Source: Struthidea cinerea
Taxonomy: Eukaryota > Chordata > Aves > Passeriformes > Corcoracidae
NCBI GenBank assembly: GCA_013397865.1
Contig: VZTI01003407.1
Coordinates: 186,001 to 250,000, forward strand
Direction: 5' to 3'
Length of the DNA: 64,000 bases
Positions within the stretch are counted from its first letter, which is position 1. Every line of letters begins with the position of its first letter. The notes beneath the pieces were generated by a model. That model saw nothing but the letters and a program-made list of their open reading frames with translations. It was not told where the DNA came from and did no database searches. Below, in pieces: positions 24,901-38,602 of this stretch. The translations under genes and the position numbers were made by a program.

Positions 24901-27900
24901 TACTTAAATTATCTCATTTCTCTCTTTCTTACTTCAATATTTACATAATGCTAACATTATTTAGGTCTTTTAACATTTTCCCATATTTGTTAAAAATTTG
25001 CAGAATAGACTTAGGATCTGTTCAGCCAATTCTTGTAAAACTCCTGGGTTCTGCGAGAATCTGGTAAGCACGTATCTAGGTGCATACATTTAAATCAGAT
25101 TTTAACGTTATGATATTGCACAATACCACTTAGCTATTAATAAAATGCAAAATTCTTTAACCACACATGATGTAAGCAGATGAGACTCCTCCCCAGACAT
25201 AAAACTCCCAAAATATTTATCAATATTTTATCTCTTTATCACCATCAACAAATGCAGAGTCTCAGACATTAATGACTGAGTTTCTTCTCTAATTAATGTA
25301 GTTAAAAAATTGTTACAAATTTGTGTGAAACCTGGTTATTGATTTTTCCTGAAGTGTTCATCAATATTTTTATGGCCTGAAATTTCTACTACATATCAAT
25401 ATTTGTTTACTCTTTTTTTACTTATTTCTACTCATGTTTTTTCTATTCACCATTGAATCAGCACCAGATTCCAAGTACCACTGCTCTATTTTTGGGTACA
25501 GAAATGTGTCATATTTAATAGTCAGTAAAGAGCTCCCTATTTTCATTGACATTTTTCTACCTTTTTCCTTTTAAGTCTTGCTGCTCGTAATCTTAGTGAC
25601 AGATAACAAACAGTGCGATTTCAGTGTATATACAGCAGGAAACAAAAGACATGGAAAGCAGTTTGCAGTTTCAAAGTCCAGTGGCCAGCTGCAGGTACTA
25701 ACTATGAAGGAACAAATACTTGAAAGGAGGACAGGCAGTAAATGACAGGCTATGTGACACTGTAATGCTGCTAGAGTGGCTCTTAGCTCACATCCTCAGT
25801 CTGGCAATTCAAAACTGATCAACTGGAACCTTGGAAGAGGAGATATTTCCATTCAGATTTACATTTTACCTATCATTAATCATGTGTCATGTAGATAACT
25901 AGGAAGAAGCAACTGATTGTGTTCTAATTTAAATGCTTTGTATAGAAACATTGAACACTGATTTCTTGGATTAGTATTCTTCCAGGGTGATAACATAATT
26001 AAAAATAATGTAGTAATATTTGGCGCCAATTAGATGTGTGGTAAAAATCACAGCCTCAAAAATTGAGATCTTGTGCAGACATAGAAATGTTCATATTCAG
26101 AAATGAAAAGGAACTGGTAACTTTCCAAGCCAGTGAACAACTTCAAACAGCTATCATTAAAAATAAAAATACTTTCCCACACTGAATATGAAATATTTTC
26201 CAAAAATACTCCAGTTTTCCATGCAGTAATTTATCCAGTGGCTCTAATACTTTATCAATGTCCTACAATACATCTGTGTACTGCAGTTTTGTATAAAAAG
26301 GGCAGGGGGGAAGGCGTCAGAGAACATTTCTTCACTAAAAAGAAGAGTTTGATATCAGACTTTTTATTCTCGTGGTTAGATTTTATATTTCACAGTCTGC
26401 ACCCTCCTGTTTAAGAATCTGAGAACAGGCATTTGCTGGTTTACATTGAAACACAGGAGTCTTCATCTGCTTCCTAATATTTGTTCCACAGGAAGGGAGA
26501 TAGTTCATAGCATAGTGTCCTTTGTTGTATCTGCATCAGCAAAGGAGATAAGCTCAGTCTCTCTTCATCTGGAAAAGGAACAGAGGAGTAGCACCAGGAG
26601 ACAGTGCAATACTCCAGGATATTGTGAAGATTTCAGGCAGCAAGACGACTTTCAGGTAAGCAGAAAAGGCCTTCTGCTACTTACATTCCTGTGCTGCTTC
26701 CCAGACTGTTCATTTTGGCACTGAAAAACTCTGTCTTGGGTATGTTAACGTACATTTAAGTGCTGGGTATTCCCTTCATGCAGAAGATGGCTCATCACCA
26801 GCTGTTCCGTGTGACACATGTGGACTGGCGTCATATGGAAGGAGCCAGCAGGGCTTTTTCCTGAAAATCTGATGCTGAGATTTGGCTGCTTCTGTACGTT
26901 GATTACATTACAGTTCTTTCCATAGAGACCTTATCACATGAAAGGGCAGGCTTCTCGTTAGTCCTGGCACGTTTTTTGTTTTGGCAGATCCCTCCTTAGA
27001 ATTCAGGGAGGCAGAAGATACTTTTCAGGTCGCAAGGCATCATTTATAGCTTCTTGGGAGTCTTTCTGGACTGTTTACACTAGCACTTAGTAGAAAGCCT
27101 GCTGCAGCAGGACTGATGGCACTAAATCAAAGCACTGACAAAGCTTCTAAAGTACAATTCTTCTGTGTGCTTCCTGTGAGCACTTTCTCTCCTACTCTCT
27201 TTTACCATCTCTGTTCAGGGCTGAGCTTTTGGCACAGTCGTTGACACACAGCTTTGTCAAGTTGCAATTCACTTAGTAAAAGTGAGGAAATACAAGATTA
27301 AAAGCTTGTTTATCACAGAACTTCTTTGCTAGCATAGGGCATCAAAGCAAGTTGTTCTGTGGCAGTGCTTTTTCAGTGTCACAGGGAAAGTGAAATCCAT
27401 GCTAGACAATGCAGTGCATCAAGCCCAGGAAGCTGCAGGCATTTTTCTTGTAAACTCCTTTCATAGTTAAAATCCCAGACACTGTGCAAAATCCCTGCAG
27501 TGTGGTGTTTCAAATGAAGTACAGCAAAAGTGGCAAAAAAAAGTAGGCATGCTTTGCTAATGAGGGCAAATTGTGCCAGCTCCTCACAAAGAATAGCGTG
27601 TTTCCACCCACATCAGACTTGATAGATGTGGAAAGAGAGGAGAGAGAGGCTATAGTGCTGTTTATTCCTTTCTACTCACCTCAGTCTGGCATCTTGTAGA
27701 GACTGTGGAACATATTGTATCTGATCTTGCCCTCATTTTAAAAGGACACTATTTTGTGTGGAAGTTGGTTTGCCTAAGGGGCAAAATGGCAGTAGTCAGA
27801 TTCTCACCACACACCCAAACATGGTATGCTCTCAGATTACATTGCTGCTGGCTTTAACAGCAATAATATGATTGGCAACAATCAGTTTGTGGCCTTCATT

Positions 27901-29483
27901 AGGTTCAGGAACCTGGCTGTTGTAAATCGTAATACTTTACAGCTACGATTCAGGGTATTTATATGCAGTTTCAGACAGTGCTGCAATGTATGGAGAGCAT
28001 CCATTTGGGGGTTTCCAGTTTATAAGAAATTTTGTAGTTTGTACAGCATTCAGCTATGCCAGACATTTTTTCTAGTATTAGACATTTTTTTCTTAAGTAC
28101 TTTCTGTGGTAACTTAATAAATCATTCCCCATATCCTCATGTTTAAATTATATTCCCATACACACCGCATCCATCAGAGTTGATGAGAGTGCAACAGTGC
28201 ATGCTGTAACTTCCAAAGGGCTGACATCTCACATCCTCATTAGCAGGAACGTATCTAGAAGCTATAAATGCTTTCCAAAGATCCGAACAACACAGCTCCC
28301 TGTGACTTATTCACTTCCTGCTTTCCTTCAAAAGCAGCTGAAAGAGGCACTCTGCACCTGCCTTCTCCTTGTGCTGACATCTGTTTTTAAATGAGAAAGG
28401 AGGCAATGAATGTTAAGCTGAAGGGACTTACTTTATTTATGATTGCAAAGATTCTTGGCTTGAAGAATCAGTTCAATTCCAGTGCCTTTCACCTTCCTTG
28501 CTACTCAGGGAGACAAAGAGAGCATTCATAGACACAACACATGTGACATGGGGCAGTCTAATGGCATTAGAACAGTTCAGTGAAACATTAATGAATTTAC
28601 ACGCAAGCCAGGATCTAATCTGCTCTGTGCTAAGTGGTTTTCATAAGTAACCTCAAACACAAAAAACCAGTCAGGACTAAAATCTTTCCATTTCTGACAA
28701 AGTATAATCAACGGTTTTTCTTTTGAAACCAGTAGCCATTCCCTTGTTTCCTGTGTTGCTGGTGTTTCTCCAGTCTGTGTCATTTCTCAGGTTCTTCTCA
28801 CCAAGCTCAGATAAGACTTCAGTTCTTCCGAGCATCTGATGGTTCAAATATATTTTTGCCTTCAATCTCCTGTGCCTCATGCTGCTTGCCTCAACAGCTG
28901 CTTGGAACTGAGATATATAAAAAACTTGCACAGAAAAATAGATGGTATGATCTTGTCTACGGCACTACACCTTTAATCCAACCTTATATTCACATCCTTT
29001 TCTACACCATGATACCTCCTTGCTGTCACATATCTGTGCCTACTTAAGTATTTGGGTGAGGTGGATGTGTAAGGTGTTAAGTCAGATGTCAGCAAGGTTC
29101 TTGAGATGAGGAATGATGTGAGCACTGGCTGTTTACACAAGATTTTATCCTGCCTCACTGACATCAAAAAGGTTATTTCTATTGACTTAAAAAAGCATGG
29201 TGACAGGGAGAGAAGCCTCTGCTATAATGTCCATTTCCAGAATCCAGAAGAGGAAGGTGTTGGGCTTGAGGAGATAAATGTGTGTGGGAGCTTCTCTTCA
29301 CGGCCTACCCAGAACAGATGTCACACTTTAACATCCACGAAATTATTCACAGGATTAGTAATTTCATTGTAGACATCCCCTCATAAGGAGAACTATGAGT
29401 CTGTACTTCAAGCAAAGCAAAGTACTGCCAGATTTTTAAAATTTCTCTCATTTTAAATATATCCCATGACATTTCTCTGAATG

Positions 29484-29577
29484 AATGTTCCTACAAAATG
29501 GGTAAATACAATGAAGTTTGCCTTCCTTTAGTATAATAATATCAGTAAAACCAAGCAGTGTGGGGTGCAGCATAGAC
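29484..29577 (+). repeat. Duplicated block A, copy 1
   Basis: This 94-base segment recurs at 30002-30095 in the same orientation with three mismatches by eye (about 97% identity). It is followed, after two bases, by block B copy 1. Confidence 0.93.
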
Positions 29578-29579
29578 TG

Positions 29580-29789
29580 AATATTGCTGTTGAGAGTATA
29601 ACATTACTGAGACTTCCCTTCATGGGCCAAATTTTCTGTTGGCATATTTGATGCAATTACACAGACTCCACTGGAACTTCACCAACTTTTGTTGCAGAGA
29701 ATACAGGACATTTGTTATTATTGTTACAATTTTGTAAAATTAAGGATAAAATTGAAATAGAGGAATTGACAGCATTTTCTTTCACAGAT
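29580..29789 (+). repeat. Duplicated block B, copy 1
   Basis: This 210-base segment recurs at 34318-34532 in the same orientation. By eye there are no substitutions and one 5-base length difference (ttttc extra in the distal copy). It contains a gggccaaattttctg...actccactggaacttcacc pattern that resembles old amniote L3/CR1-like repeats, so the duplicated piece may itself be an ancient repeat. Confidence 0.94.
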
Positions 29790-30001
29790 TATATCATTAT
29801 ATCCAAATGATATAAAGGTACATATTATAAATCACATCATGCTTTCCAAGGAAAATGGGTAATGAAACAGACAAGGAAGGGGACAAAGAGGGGACACATA
29901 AGTGTCTGTATGTTTTCGGGATCTACTAAATCTCACTGAAGCTGATTTCAGTTGCTTAGAGGAAGGGAGGCTGGGGTGGGAAAACATGCTCTGCAGTCCG
30001 C

Positions 30002-30095
30002 AATGTTCCTACAAAATCGGTAAATACAATGAAGTTTGCCTTCCTTTAGTATAATAATATCAGTAAAACCAAGCGGTGTGGGGCGCAGCATAGAC
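30002..30095 (+). repeat. Duplicated block A, copy 2
   Basis: Partner of 29484-29577. Both flanks differ from those of copy 1: after the shared catagac, this copy continues into cagctaattg rather than into block B. Confidence 0.93.
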
Positions 30096-31706
30096 CAGCT
30101 AATTGTATAAATACCCTAAGGTCTGGAGAGACTGGCATAGCACAGCAAAGGTCTTTGTGATCTGTACCCAAGCAAGAGTGAGGGCAACTTTCAGAGCAGG
30201 CAGAGTTCATTAGTAGAGTGATGAGGTCTGAGACTGCGCTCCAGATACGCTGGAGCAGTTTCTTACAGAAAATGTGACTCTAAGGACACTGTCATGAGAG
30301 AGGACCTACAGAAGCAAGGCAGAGCAGAAGTGCATCCGCAGAGATTCATTTACTCCCCTGTCTGCTTGTCAATTGATTTCAGTGGGAGTTTTCATGTCAG
30401 CAGGGATTGCTGCTAGAAGACAAATCTATCCTCTTTCTATCAGAAATGCTTTGAGAATCAGATTTACAAAAATGTATTATATAGGATTGATTGCCTTCAT
30501 TAGCCTCATTTCAGTAATATTATTAGCTATAAATCACAAGACAATTTCTTATGGAATTACATTCTTATTAATATCACAACATCCTCATACCCCCACCAGT
30601 TATCATATTCATCTTTCATATGCTGGAAATCCCAATAAAATTAGCTAACTGGACACTAATAGCATGGCTGTATCTTTCACTCTCCCATGTGTTCTGTTAG
30701 CTTGTTTTTATCTTACTTTCTTTTTTATTGTCTTTTTGGTTTGTTTTTTTTTTAAGTTGTCAAATTGTATTGCAGAGCACAGAATGCTTTTCTGGTCCTT
30801 ACAATGTCTCATACATTAAAAATGCATTAGAGAAGATATCGGCTACCTCAATTTGCTTTAAAATGTCTTTTCTTCATAGCTACTGAAAATAAGACTCATG
30901 AATGCATTAATCCTAAACAGAGTAAGTGGTCTAGGCCAAAATTTACTATTAAAAGGATGACGTAAAAAAAATATATAGCTTTCTTCTTATGCTTGGTGTT
31001 CAAAATAATACATTGCTGATAATAGTCATAACAATAATAGGAACTTGGAGAGAAAATAAAATTACTTTGTCTAATTCAAAGCGGGGCAGAAAATTAGTTT
31101 TCCTAAACAATGAAAAAACTGCTTTCCAAAGTGGTTTTATCTCTATGGAACTGGTACAAAAGTCATGCTGTTACATACTCCTTCTCTTCAGTATTTAAAA
31201 GGCTGGGGGAGATATTTTTTCACACATATTCCCTGCCCTGCTCTATTCCCTTTGTGCTTTGTGAGATCAGCACAAAAGGTCTAGAAAGTAGGCTGGAAAA
31301 ATCAGCTGCAGGTTCTCCTTGAGAGAAGGGCTCCCCAGGTGCCCCAGTGCCAGCAGAGCCAGCTGTTCCCCACCAGCAGCTCGCTCCTCCTCTCCAGCAG
31401 ACTGACAGACCAAGGTTGTCATGCTCACTGTGCTCCCTACCTGGGGATGGGAAAGCCCAGCCTCTAAGGAATGCAGCTGGTGAGGAGTGGCAAAGCATCC
31501 CCCATCTACCCCAGAATCAGGTGCCAAAAGGTCCCTGCTGTCTCCCTGGATGTCAGGATCCTACATGCACTTACACCCTGCAGGTTTATTCAGGAATTCT
31601 TTCTAGCAGAACTTACTAGCAGCAGAAGAGCATGATTGCATCCAGACTGTGACAGGGGGCTTCCTACACAGCCAACACTTTTTGGTTTATTATATAAGCA
31701 ATAGTT

Positions 31707-33800
31707 TCACAGAATGGCTGAGATTGGAAAGTAGCTCTAGAAACCAACTAGTCCAAACCCCCTGCTCAAAGCAGGGTCAGCTTAAAGCAGATTTTCAAGG
31801 CCATGTCTCATTGGGTTTTGAATATCTCCAAGGATGGAGAATCCACCACCTCTCTGGGAAACCTGTGCCAGTGTTCAACCACTCTCACAGAAACTACTGT
31901 TTTTCTTACATTTAAGTGGAATTTCCTGTGTTTCATTTGTTCCTCTCTTGTCCTGTCATTAGGCACCACTGAAAAGATCCTGACTCCATCCCTTTCACTC
32001 ACCTCCACATGGATGAAATCCCCCCTGAGCTTTCTTATCTCATGGCTCAAACACCCCAACTATCTCAGCCTTTCCTGTTAGGAGAGACACTCCAGTTCCT
32101 TAACCATTTTCTTGGCCCTGCACTGGACTCTCTTCAGTAGCTCAACATCTCTCATCTTGGACAGCTGAGAACAGGACACAGAACTCCACATGTAGACTCA
32201 GCAGCACTGAGTGGAGGGGCAGGTTCACCACCTTTGAACTTCTGGCAACTCTCTTCCTAATGAAGCCCAGAAGGTCCTTTGTATTAAAGTTGGTTTTCAG
32301 CTGGTTGACCCCACAGCTTTTATGGGTACCTGCAGTTCTATGGGTTACTTTGACTTTGCATTTCCCTTTTTTGAACTTCAAGAGGTTTCTGTTCAGCATG
32401 TTTCTCCAGTCACAAACATTTGATGTAGCAGCCACATGTTCCAGTTTTCTATCATCTGTAAACTTGCTGAGGGAGCACTCTGTCCCACTGTCCAGGTAAC
32501 TTATGAAGATGTTAAAAACTTTTGTCCCCCGTATCAATCTCCAGTGTACACCTCTGGTGAGTGGTCTCCAGGTAGACTTTGTGTGACTGATCACAGTGCT
32601 TTCAGCCCAGCAGTTCAGGCAATTTTCAGTCCAACTCACTCCTGTTATCTAGTCTGTACATCGTTGACTTACCAGGAAGGATGTCACAGTAGCCTGTGTC
32701 AAAAACCTTGCTAAACTCAAGATAACAACATCCACTGCTCCGACTGACCTGTAGCTCCTTCTTGAAGAAAAGAGTGACGCTGGCTTTCTTCCAGTCCTCA
32801 GGACCCTTCCCTGATGGCATTTCAAGAAAGGTCTTGCAGTGACATTAACTCCCTCAGGGCTTGCGGTTGCATCCCATTAGGTCCCATGGACTTGTGTTCA
32901 TTCCAGCTGTGTAAGTGTCCCCTAATCTGGTCCTTCTCCAACAATGACAATTCTTGCTTATTCCAGATGTTTTCATGTGTCTCAGGGACCTGAGATCCCT
33001 GAAGGTTGGCTTTACCAGTAGAGACAAAGAGAAAAGAGCACTGAGTACATTGGTCTTTTCTGTGTGCTCTATCACCAGGTCGCCTGTCCCAGTCAGCAGT
33101 GAGCCTACATTTTCCCCAGTCTTCCTTTTGCTGCTGATGTACCTGCAGAAACATCCCTTTTTGCCCTTCACATCTCTACCTAGATTCAACTCCAAGCAGG
33201 CTTTAACTTTACTAACCTGATCCCTGCATGCTTGGTCAGTGTCTCTATATTCCTCCCATATGACCTAACTCTACTTCCACCTCTTGAATGTTTCTTTTTT
33301 ACCTTTGAGCTTCCTGTTCATCCATGCAGGCCTCCTCCCACCTTTGTTTTACTTCCTGCAGGTGGGGATCAACAACTCTTGAGTCTGGAAGTGGTGATCC
33401 TTGAAAATCAGTCAGCCCTCCTGAGCTCCTCCTCTCTTCTGCAAGATGGTGTCATGTGGGATTCTTCCAAGCAGGTCCCATTGTTTGCTTTCCTGATGTC
33501 CAGGGTTGTTAAATTGCTGTGTTCTTTCAGGATCCTGAGTTCCATGGTGGCCACATCTGCTCCTGGCATTCACATTCCCAACAAGATCTCGTTTGTGAAA
33601 ATCAGGTCCTGCAGAGCATATCCTCTCTTCACCTCCTCAGTCACCTGTATCAGAAATGTTTGTATTATTATTATTACCAGGAATTTTGTAATATTATTTT
33701 TGCATTATGGTCCTCTATGCCAATGCACTCTAGGGACCTCTTGGATTGCTTTTGTCAGGCTGTATCCAGCCATTGCAGCACTCCAGCTTTGTGAGTTTGA
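31707..33800 (-). mobile_element. CR1 LINE fragment with decayed reverse transcriptase
   Basis: In minus orientation, the 3' tail starts at 31707 (tcacagaatggctgag on the plus strand). Moving upstream, the minus strand gives disrupted ORF2 pieces. One contains FNIFISYLDSGTECSLSKF followed by TDD, the reverse-transcriptase active-site box (32142-32639). The next has GPEDWKKASVTLFFKKELQ and YLEFSKVFDT (32626-32820), with an internal deletion between these motifs. The next has GPNGMQPQALREL (32822-33154), and a further frame has LELNLGRDVKGKKGC and YISSKRKTGENVG (32854-33195). Frame changes and stops show it is dead. The upstream limit near 33800 is approximate; the match fades after cttggattgct. 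It is the longest LINE copy in the window. Confidence 0.9.
32142..33195 (-). pseudogene. CR1 ORF2 reverse-transcriptase remnant
   Basis: This interval holds the broken coding part of the CR1 copy. Target-primed LINE reverse transcriptase normally reads continuously from the RT fingers (GPDGIHP-type motif) through the FADD catalytic box. Here the motifs fall in at least three overlapping frames, the region between the DWKKA and FSKVFDT motifs is shortened, and the catalytic box reads FTDD. It cannot encode a working enzyme. Confidence 0.85.
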
Positions 33801-34317
33801 TTTGCCTTTTAATCAGAGATTTCCAAAATCAGGCTCCATCTACTGAAGAATTGAAAGGTGAGCATTTTCCCCTTTTTTATTTCTTTTCTGAACAACTGGC
33901 AACAAACAGAAAGTCCATTTCTCAGTACCATTGCAAAGCACGTGTTATGGTCAAATATGTCCTATGCTACTGTTAGTTTTGTAACAAAGAAATGTTTCTA
34001 TCAAAAGGTGCTTATCACCAAAATTAAATAGATATGATAAATGGCTTGCTAATATTTTTCTGTGAGCCAGTTTTTAAATGGGTCACATTGTTCTTTTCTT
34101 TGCTAGCAACCTAAAATAGAAGGTATTATATCAACAGTGGTTTGCACATAATAAAATGCTATCTGAAATTTAGTTTGGTAATGTTTTCACTTGAAAATTA
34201 AGGCTAAATTAATATTGTAAATTATCATAGTTTACTCTTTATTCTTCTATTTAAAAGCCATATTCTTGATAGCAAAAATTGCAGTCGGAGTTCTGAACAG
34301 AAAATGAAAGAAAAATA

Positions 34318-34532
34318 AATATTGCTGTTGAGAGTATAACATTACTGAGACTTCTTTTCCCTTCATGGGCCAAATTTTCTGTTGGCATATTTGATGCAAT
34401 TACACAGACTCCACTGGAACTTCACCAACTTTTGTTGCAGAGAATACAGGACATTTGTTATTATTGTTACAATTTTGTAAAATTAAGGATAAAATTGAAA
34501 TAGAGGAATTGACAGCATTTTCTTTCACAGAT
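34318..34532 (+). repeat. Duplicated block B, copy 2
   Basis: Partner of 29580-29789, with a 5-base insertion near 34356. After the shared tttcacagat, the flanks diverge completely (gttggatttgag here, tatatcattat in copy 1). Confidence 0.94.
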
Positions 34533-37500
34533 GTTGGATTTGAGAGGCTACTTATGAACATTAAACTGTGATCCATTTCTCCCTGGAGTATCTTGCAGAT
34601 GTGCAGCTGCAGCTCTTCAGCACCAAGGGAAGAATGAGCTATCCACAGACACCAGCAAAAAGCCAGGCACATGCAGGCCACACAAGGAACACAGAGCCAT
34701 CCAAGAGTCACCAGCACCTCCAGGGGAGGGGATTTTTATGCTCACTGTGAAACACTCTGAGAAAACGGAAAGTCAGATGTGCACAGGACTCAAGTTATTT
34801 GGCCCAGCTTGGATTTGTTCATCGCATCAGTGCTGGTGAGGATTGTGCTCAGGCAATGCCACGTGAGGCTGTAGAGAATTCCTTCTCAGAGAATGGATTT
34901 CCTCACTACTGTGTAAGCAGCTTCTGTTCCCACTCAGTCCAGGATTAAAGAGCAACTCAGGGCTCCACTTCGGTAGCTTAAGTTAAAGTAAGGCTAAAAT
35001 GGTCAAAGCCATTTGCAACAATGAAAAGCATAATGAGGGAAAATAAAGAGGTCTTTCCACCACCTGCTGAGGAGAGGGGAAGTGCAGGAGAAAACAGACT
35101 CAAGTACAAGGTCCTGACTATTCCCAGCACCATGTGTTAGACTCTTTGGGGATTCTTCAGAGAGGTGAACTTCACTTGCACTGAGATCAATGAAAATCTG
35201 CGCATTCAATCTGTTTCTCGTAAAAAAATAACTCTGAGTCTCTCCAGTGTGCAAGTCAGAACTGTCTGAAAGTCACAGGGAAATGAAGGGCTGAAAGGCT
35301 AAGAATTTTGTGCTTCTTTTTCTTTTTATACACTTTTTATTCCCACAGATCCTATGAGAAGCATAGGACTTCAGCACAGGGACAGCCAAAAAGATTCAGG
35401 GCTGTTAAAATAGTAGCTTGTTTAAATCCCAAGGTAAACTACTTGTGCTAAATTAATCTATGAACCCTCACATCAGATCTAGAGCCTCTGAGCAGTACAG
35501 ATATTTTGAGATGATCTAATTGTGGTTGGAGAGAAGGGAGAGTGGGCACAAGTAATGCTGTGCTGTGTGCTGCAGTGGGGTTAGCACAGAGCACAGTGCC
35601 AAAAGCTGGCGTGGGCAACACAGCCAGAACACCATGGAGCAAAGATATCTAAGCATTTCTAAAAATTAGTTGCTGGAATAATCATAGAATAGCAGATTTG
35701 AAATGCTTGCTAGGAAACTGAGGAAGGTGTGTAAAGAAAAACTGTGAGTTTTTGGAAGTGGTGGTAGGATTGGAAAGAGCAGGGAAGGCTACTGCTGCCA
35801 ACGAAAAGATTAATAGACAGGAATTGTCTGTTGTGGGAGTTTTTGCAGGTCTTCAACAGGAATCAGAGACACTCTGGGTAGCTTTGTTTTCTCAACTCAG
35901 GGAGGACCAGTTAAAAGTAGTGCCTCTCACCAGAGTGAATTAGAGGATACAAGTACTGCCATCTTTAACATGTGTTGGGAAGCAGGGGGCAGGATTTGAC
36001 AGGTGAAGGCTGCGCCACTGAGCTGAAGGAGATGAGCGTTTGGGGAACACCAGGGTCCTGCTGGACAATGCTCTCTTGTGAGTCCAGTGTTGAAAGACAC
36101 TGTGGGGTGGGAGCACTACATCCATCCCCACTCACACCTAGCCTAAGAAAGCATCACAAAACGCCAGAAAACATCAGGGTATTGTCAATATAATCACTAA
36201 CACCAAGCAAGAAGGCAACAGAGAAGACTTCTAATATACTGCTGGGAAATGTGGAATTTGTAGTATATTGCTATATCTGCCCTCATTGGGTAGATGACAT
36301 TTAAACACTGAAATGGATGTTTTTCAAAAATTCTGGACAACACTTTCATTTTTACCCCTCTGCACAAATGGTGGAAAACATGTTTTTAAAAAACTACACT
36401 GAAGACAGAAAACAAAATGAATAAGGATTTCACAGTTTCTGACTCCTCCAAGATGTGATTGATCATCCCATTGTCACAGGTCAACCTCTGCCATAGAAAA
36501 CTCCAGATAATCTTCAGCTGCATTTCCTAAACCAGTAACAGGATAGACAAGGCTAAGATAACAATGCACAATTTATTTTCCGAAAGCAGCTGACAGGAGG
36601 AAGTGGATACCAAATGATTTAAGTCATTAGAACGGTACGACACATTTGGAAATTCAAAACAGACTGCCTGGAATGATTTAAACCTAGCACAAGGTTAATG
36701 TCAGTCCCTTGCTTAGGCATGTCAGTGTTGTAAACTAGTGCTCCAGTTTTAGAAAGGTTGATGTGTGCACGCCCTGGGACTTGTGCCTTGGGGTGGCCTG
36801 GACTTAATTAATTGCATGACTTGAATACCACCTACAGTGGCCCCCCACAGGTTGCATAGTATGTGCAAGGGTTACATTCACACGCATGGACACGCAAAAA
36901 CCACGCAGACATACCAACACTTTCTAATATAAACAAAAAATTCTATTGTGAGCTTGTTGGGAATCATTATTAAAAATAGCAGCTATCTTATAGGCTGTAA
37001 ATACATTCTGTTTTCAAGGAACTGCATCTATATCCAGAGCAAAAACTTGGCAGTTGCCTCAAGGGAGCAAAGTTTCTCTCGTGCCTGATTTATAACCAAC
37101 CAAGAAATTGGGTTTTAACATTTGTCAGCCACAAGTTGTCAACCAAGCCTATTTTTTCCTGGTAAGCTCCCACCTGTGTCTCTTTCATTGTTACAGCAGC
37201 ATAATTTTAGAAAATTGTGGACTTTTATTCAGCACACCAGACTCTATTACAGCACTGCTAAGGTAATATCTACATTTATAGCTGTCATTAATATGGTATT
37301 TAAGAGCTTTAGGTGCGTTTTTTCCTTCACAGGGTAATAAGCTGTAATTAAGGAGTCAGGGTCTGTATTACAGAAACATTTGCCACCCCATGTGTAGCAC
37401 AAAGATTGCTTTGCAAAGAGACAACTGGGAGCCAAAGCAGTTCAGGGTATTTCTTTGTATATTCATGACAATAGCACAAAGGCATTTGTTGTTCAAAAGA

Positions 37501-37760
37501 CAACATTCTAACACAATAACTTGTTCAATCACTGTATCTGAAAATGGCTTAAATTTGATTAGTTTGTGCAGATAATGGTGACTAGACAACAGCATAAAAA
37601 TGGTCCCGTTGATTTATATCTGAAGAGTCCACACACGTGATCTACAGGCAGCAGCTGTAAAAAGCTCTTTGCTTTGCTTTCCTTTCAGTGCAAAAATCAC
37701 TTGGAACAAGGGTCATCCCAAAACAAAAGCAATTCAAGCAGCCTATCTGAGAGGAAGATA

Positions 37761-37790
37761 AGGAAGGAAGGAAGGAAGGAAGGAAGGAAG
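37761..37790 (+). repeat. (GGAA)n microsatellite
   Basis: Seven and a half perfect tetranucleotide units of aagg/ggaa. GGAA arrays can bind ETS factors, but nothing here indicates function. Confidence 0.97.
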
Positions 37791-38584
37791 AAGACTTATT
37801 TCATCTTCTGCACTGCGGATCGTTTTTACATCATCGCAGATTATGCAATATACCATGGCAGGGACTGTGAAGCAGGAGTTCATCGAGAAAGGGCACTTTC
37901 ATTAGCACTGCTGCAGTGTGTGCTCTCAGATGTCTGAGGTGGAAAGGTCACAGCCACAGACTTCACAGCACCACTATCTGGCCTGTCTACACCCACCCCT
38001 GGTTATCCAGAGTTATGAGGAAGGGAGGTTAAATGCTTTCATATGAGGTCTGTGTTTATCCTGGTGGCATACAAAGAAGAATCCTGTTAAATTAAGTAGG
38101 GGCCTTCTTAAGAATGGCAATTACTGTGAAACACAGATTAAAGTAAAATTCCATGAATTAGTGATCTGATTTCATTTGGCAGTGATGTTTTACGATGTGT
38201 GGTGTCAAACACTATATAATGTCAATGACAAAGAGGGCACAGTGAGGATTTACAATGTATAATGATGTGAAATGTCTTTGATGCCCAAACTATCACTCCT
38301 TTGTTTGCATGTAAACCATAAACTGGTTTGGCATAAGGCACAAGATTTTTTCTCATCTCAAAAAAACAGGATCAGCTCTACTGGAATGAGGTAAAAGTAC
38401 AAAGGTAAGGGCAGGATTACTTCAGATCAGGGAATTGCTTCATATGGTCACAACCTTCTTTTCCTTGAGCATCTGGCTTTAGTATGATATTCCAATAATC
38501 TTGTTGTAAAAGAGAAGTGTTGAAAGTCCCTTTTTTAAACTGTATAGGTCTTTGTGCTTTAATTGAATTCCCCGCATACATGTG

Positions 38585-38602
38585 CACACACACACACGCA
38601 CA
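38585..38602 (+). repeat. Short (CA)n repeat
   Basis: A cacacacaca run with one cg interruption. It is too short to mean more than a microsatellite seed. Confidence 0.9.

Larger units (their letters stand above)
18939..31706. other. Intergenic region upstream of CA8, proximal part
   Basis: About 12.8 kb of AT-rich unique sequence. I recognise no exon, RNA gene or intact transposon here. The longest open frame without a repeat explanation (minus, 22025-22669) starts at a GTG and has no recognisable domain. Part of the compound duplication (29484-30095) lies in this segment. A small inverted repeat lies at 24014-24030. Confidence 0.6.

Noticed and set aside
26446..26724. Exon-like frame with a cag|gtaagc donor at about 26655
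   Set aside because: There is no recognisable peptide and no paired acceptor or neighbouring exon; a single donor match is expected by chance.
33232..33846. Plus-strand 204-codon frame
   Set aside because: It is antisense to the CR1 copy at 31707-33800.
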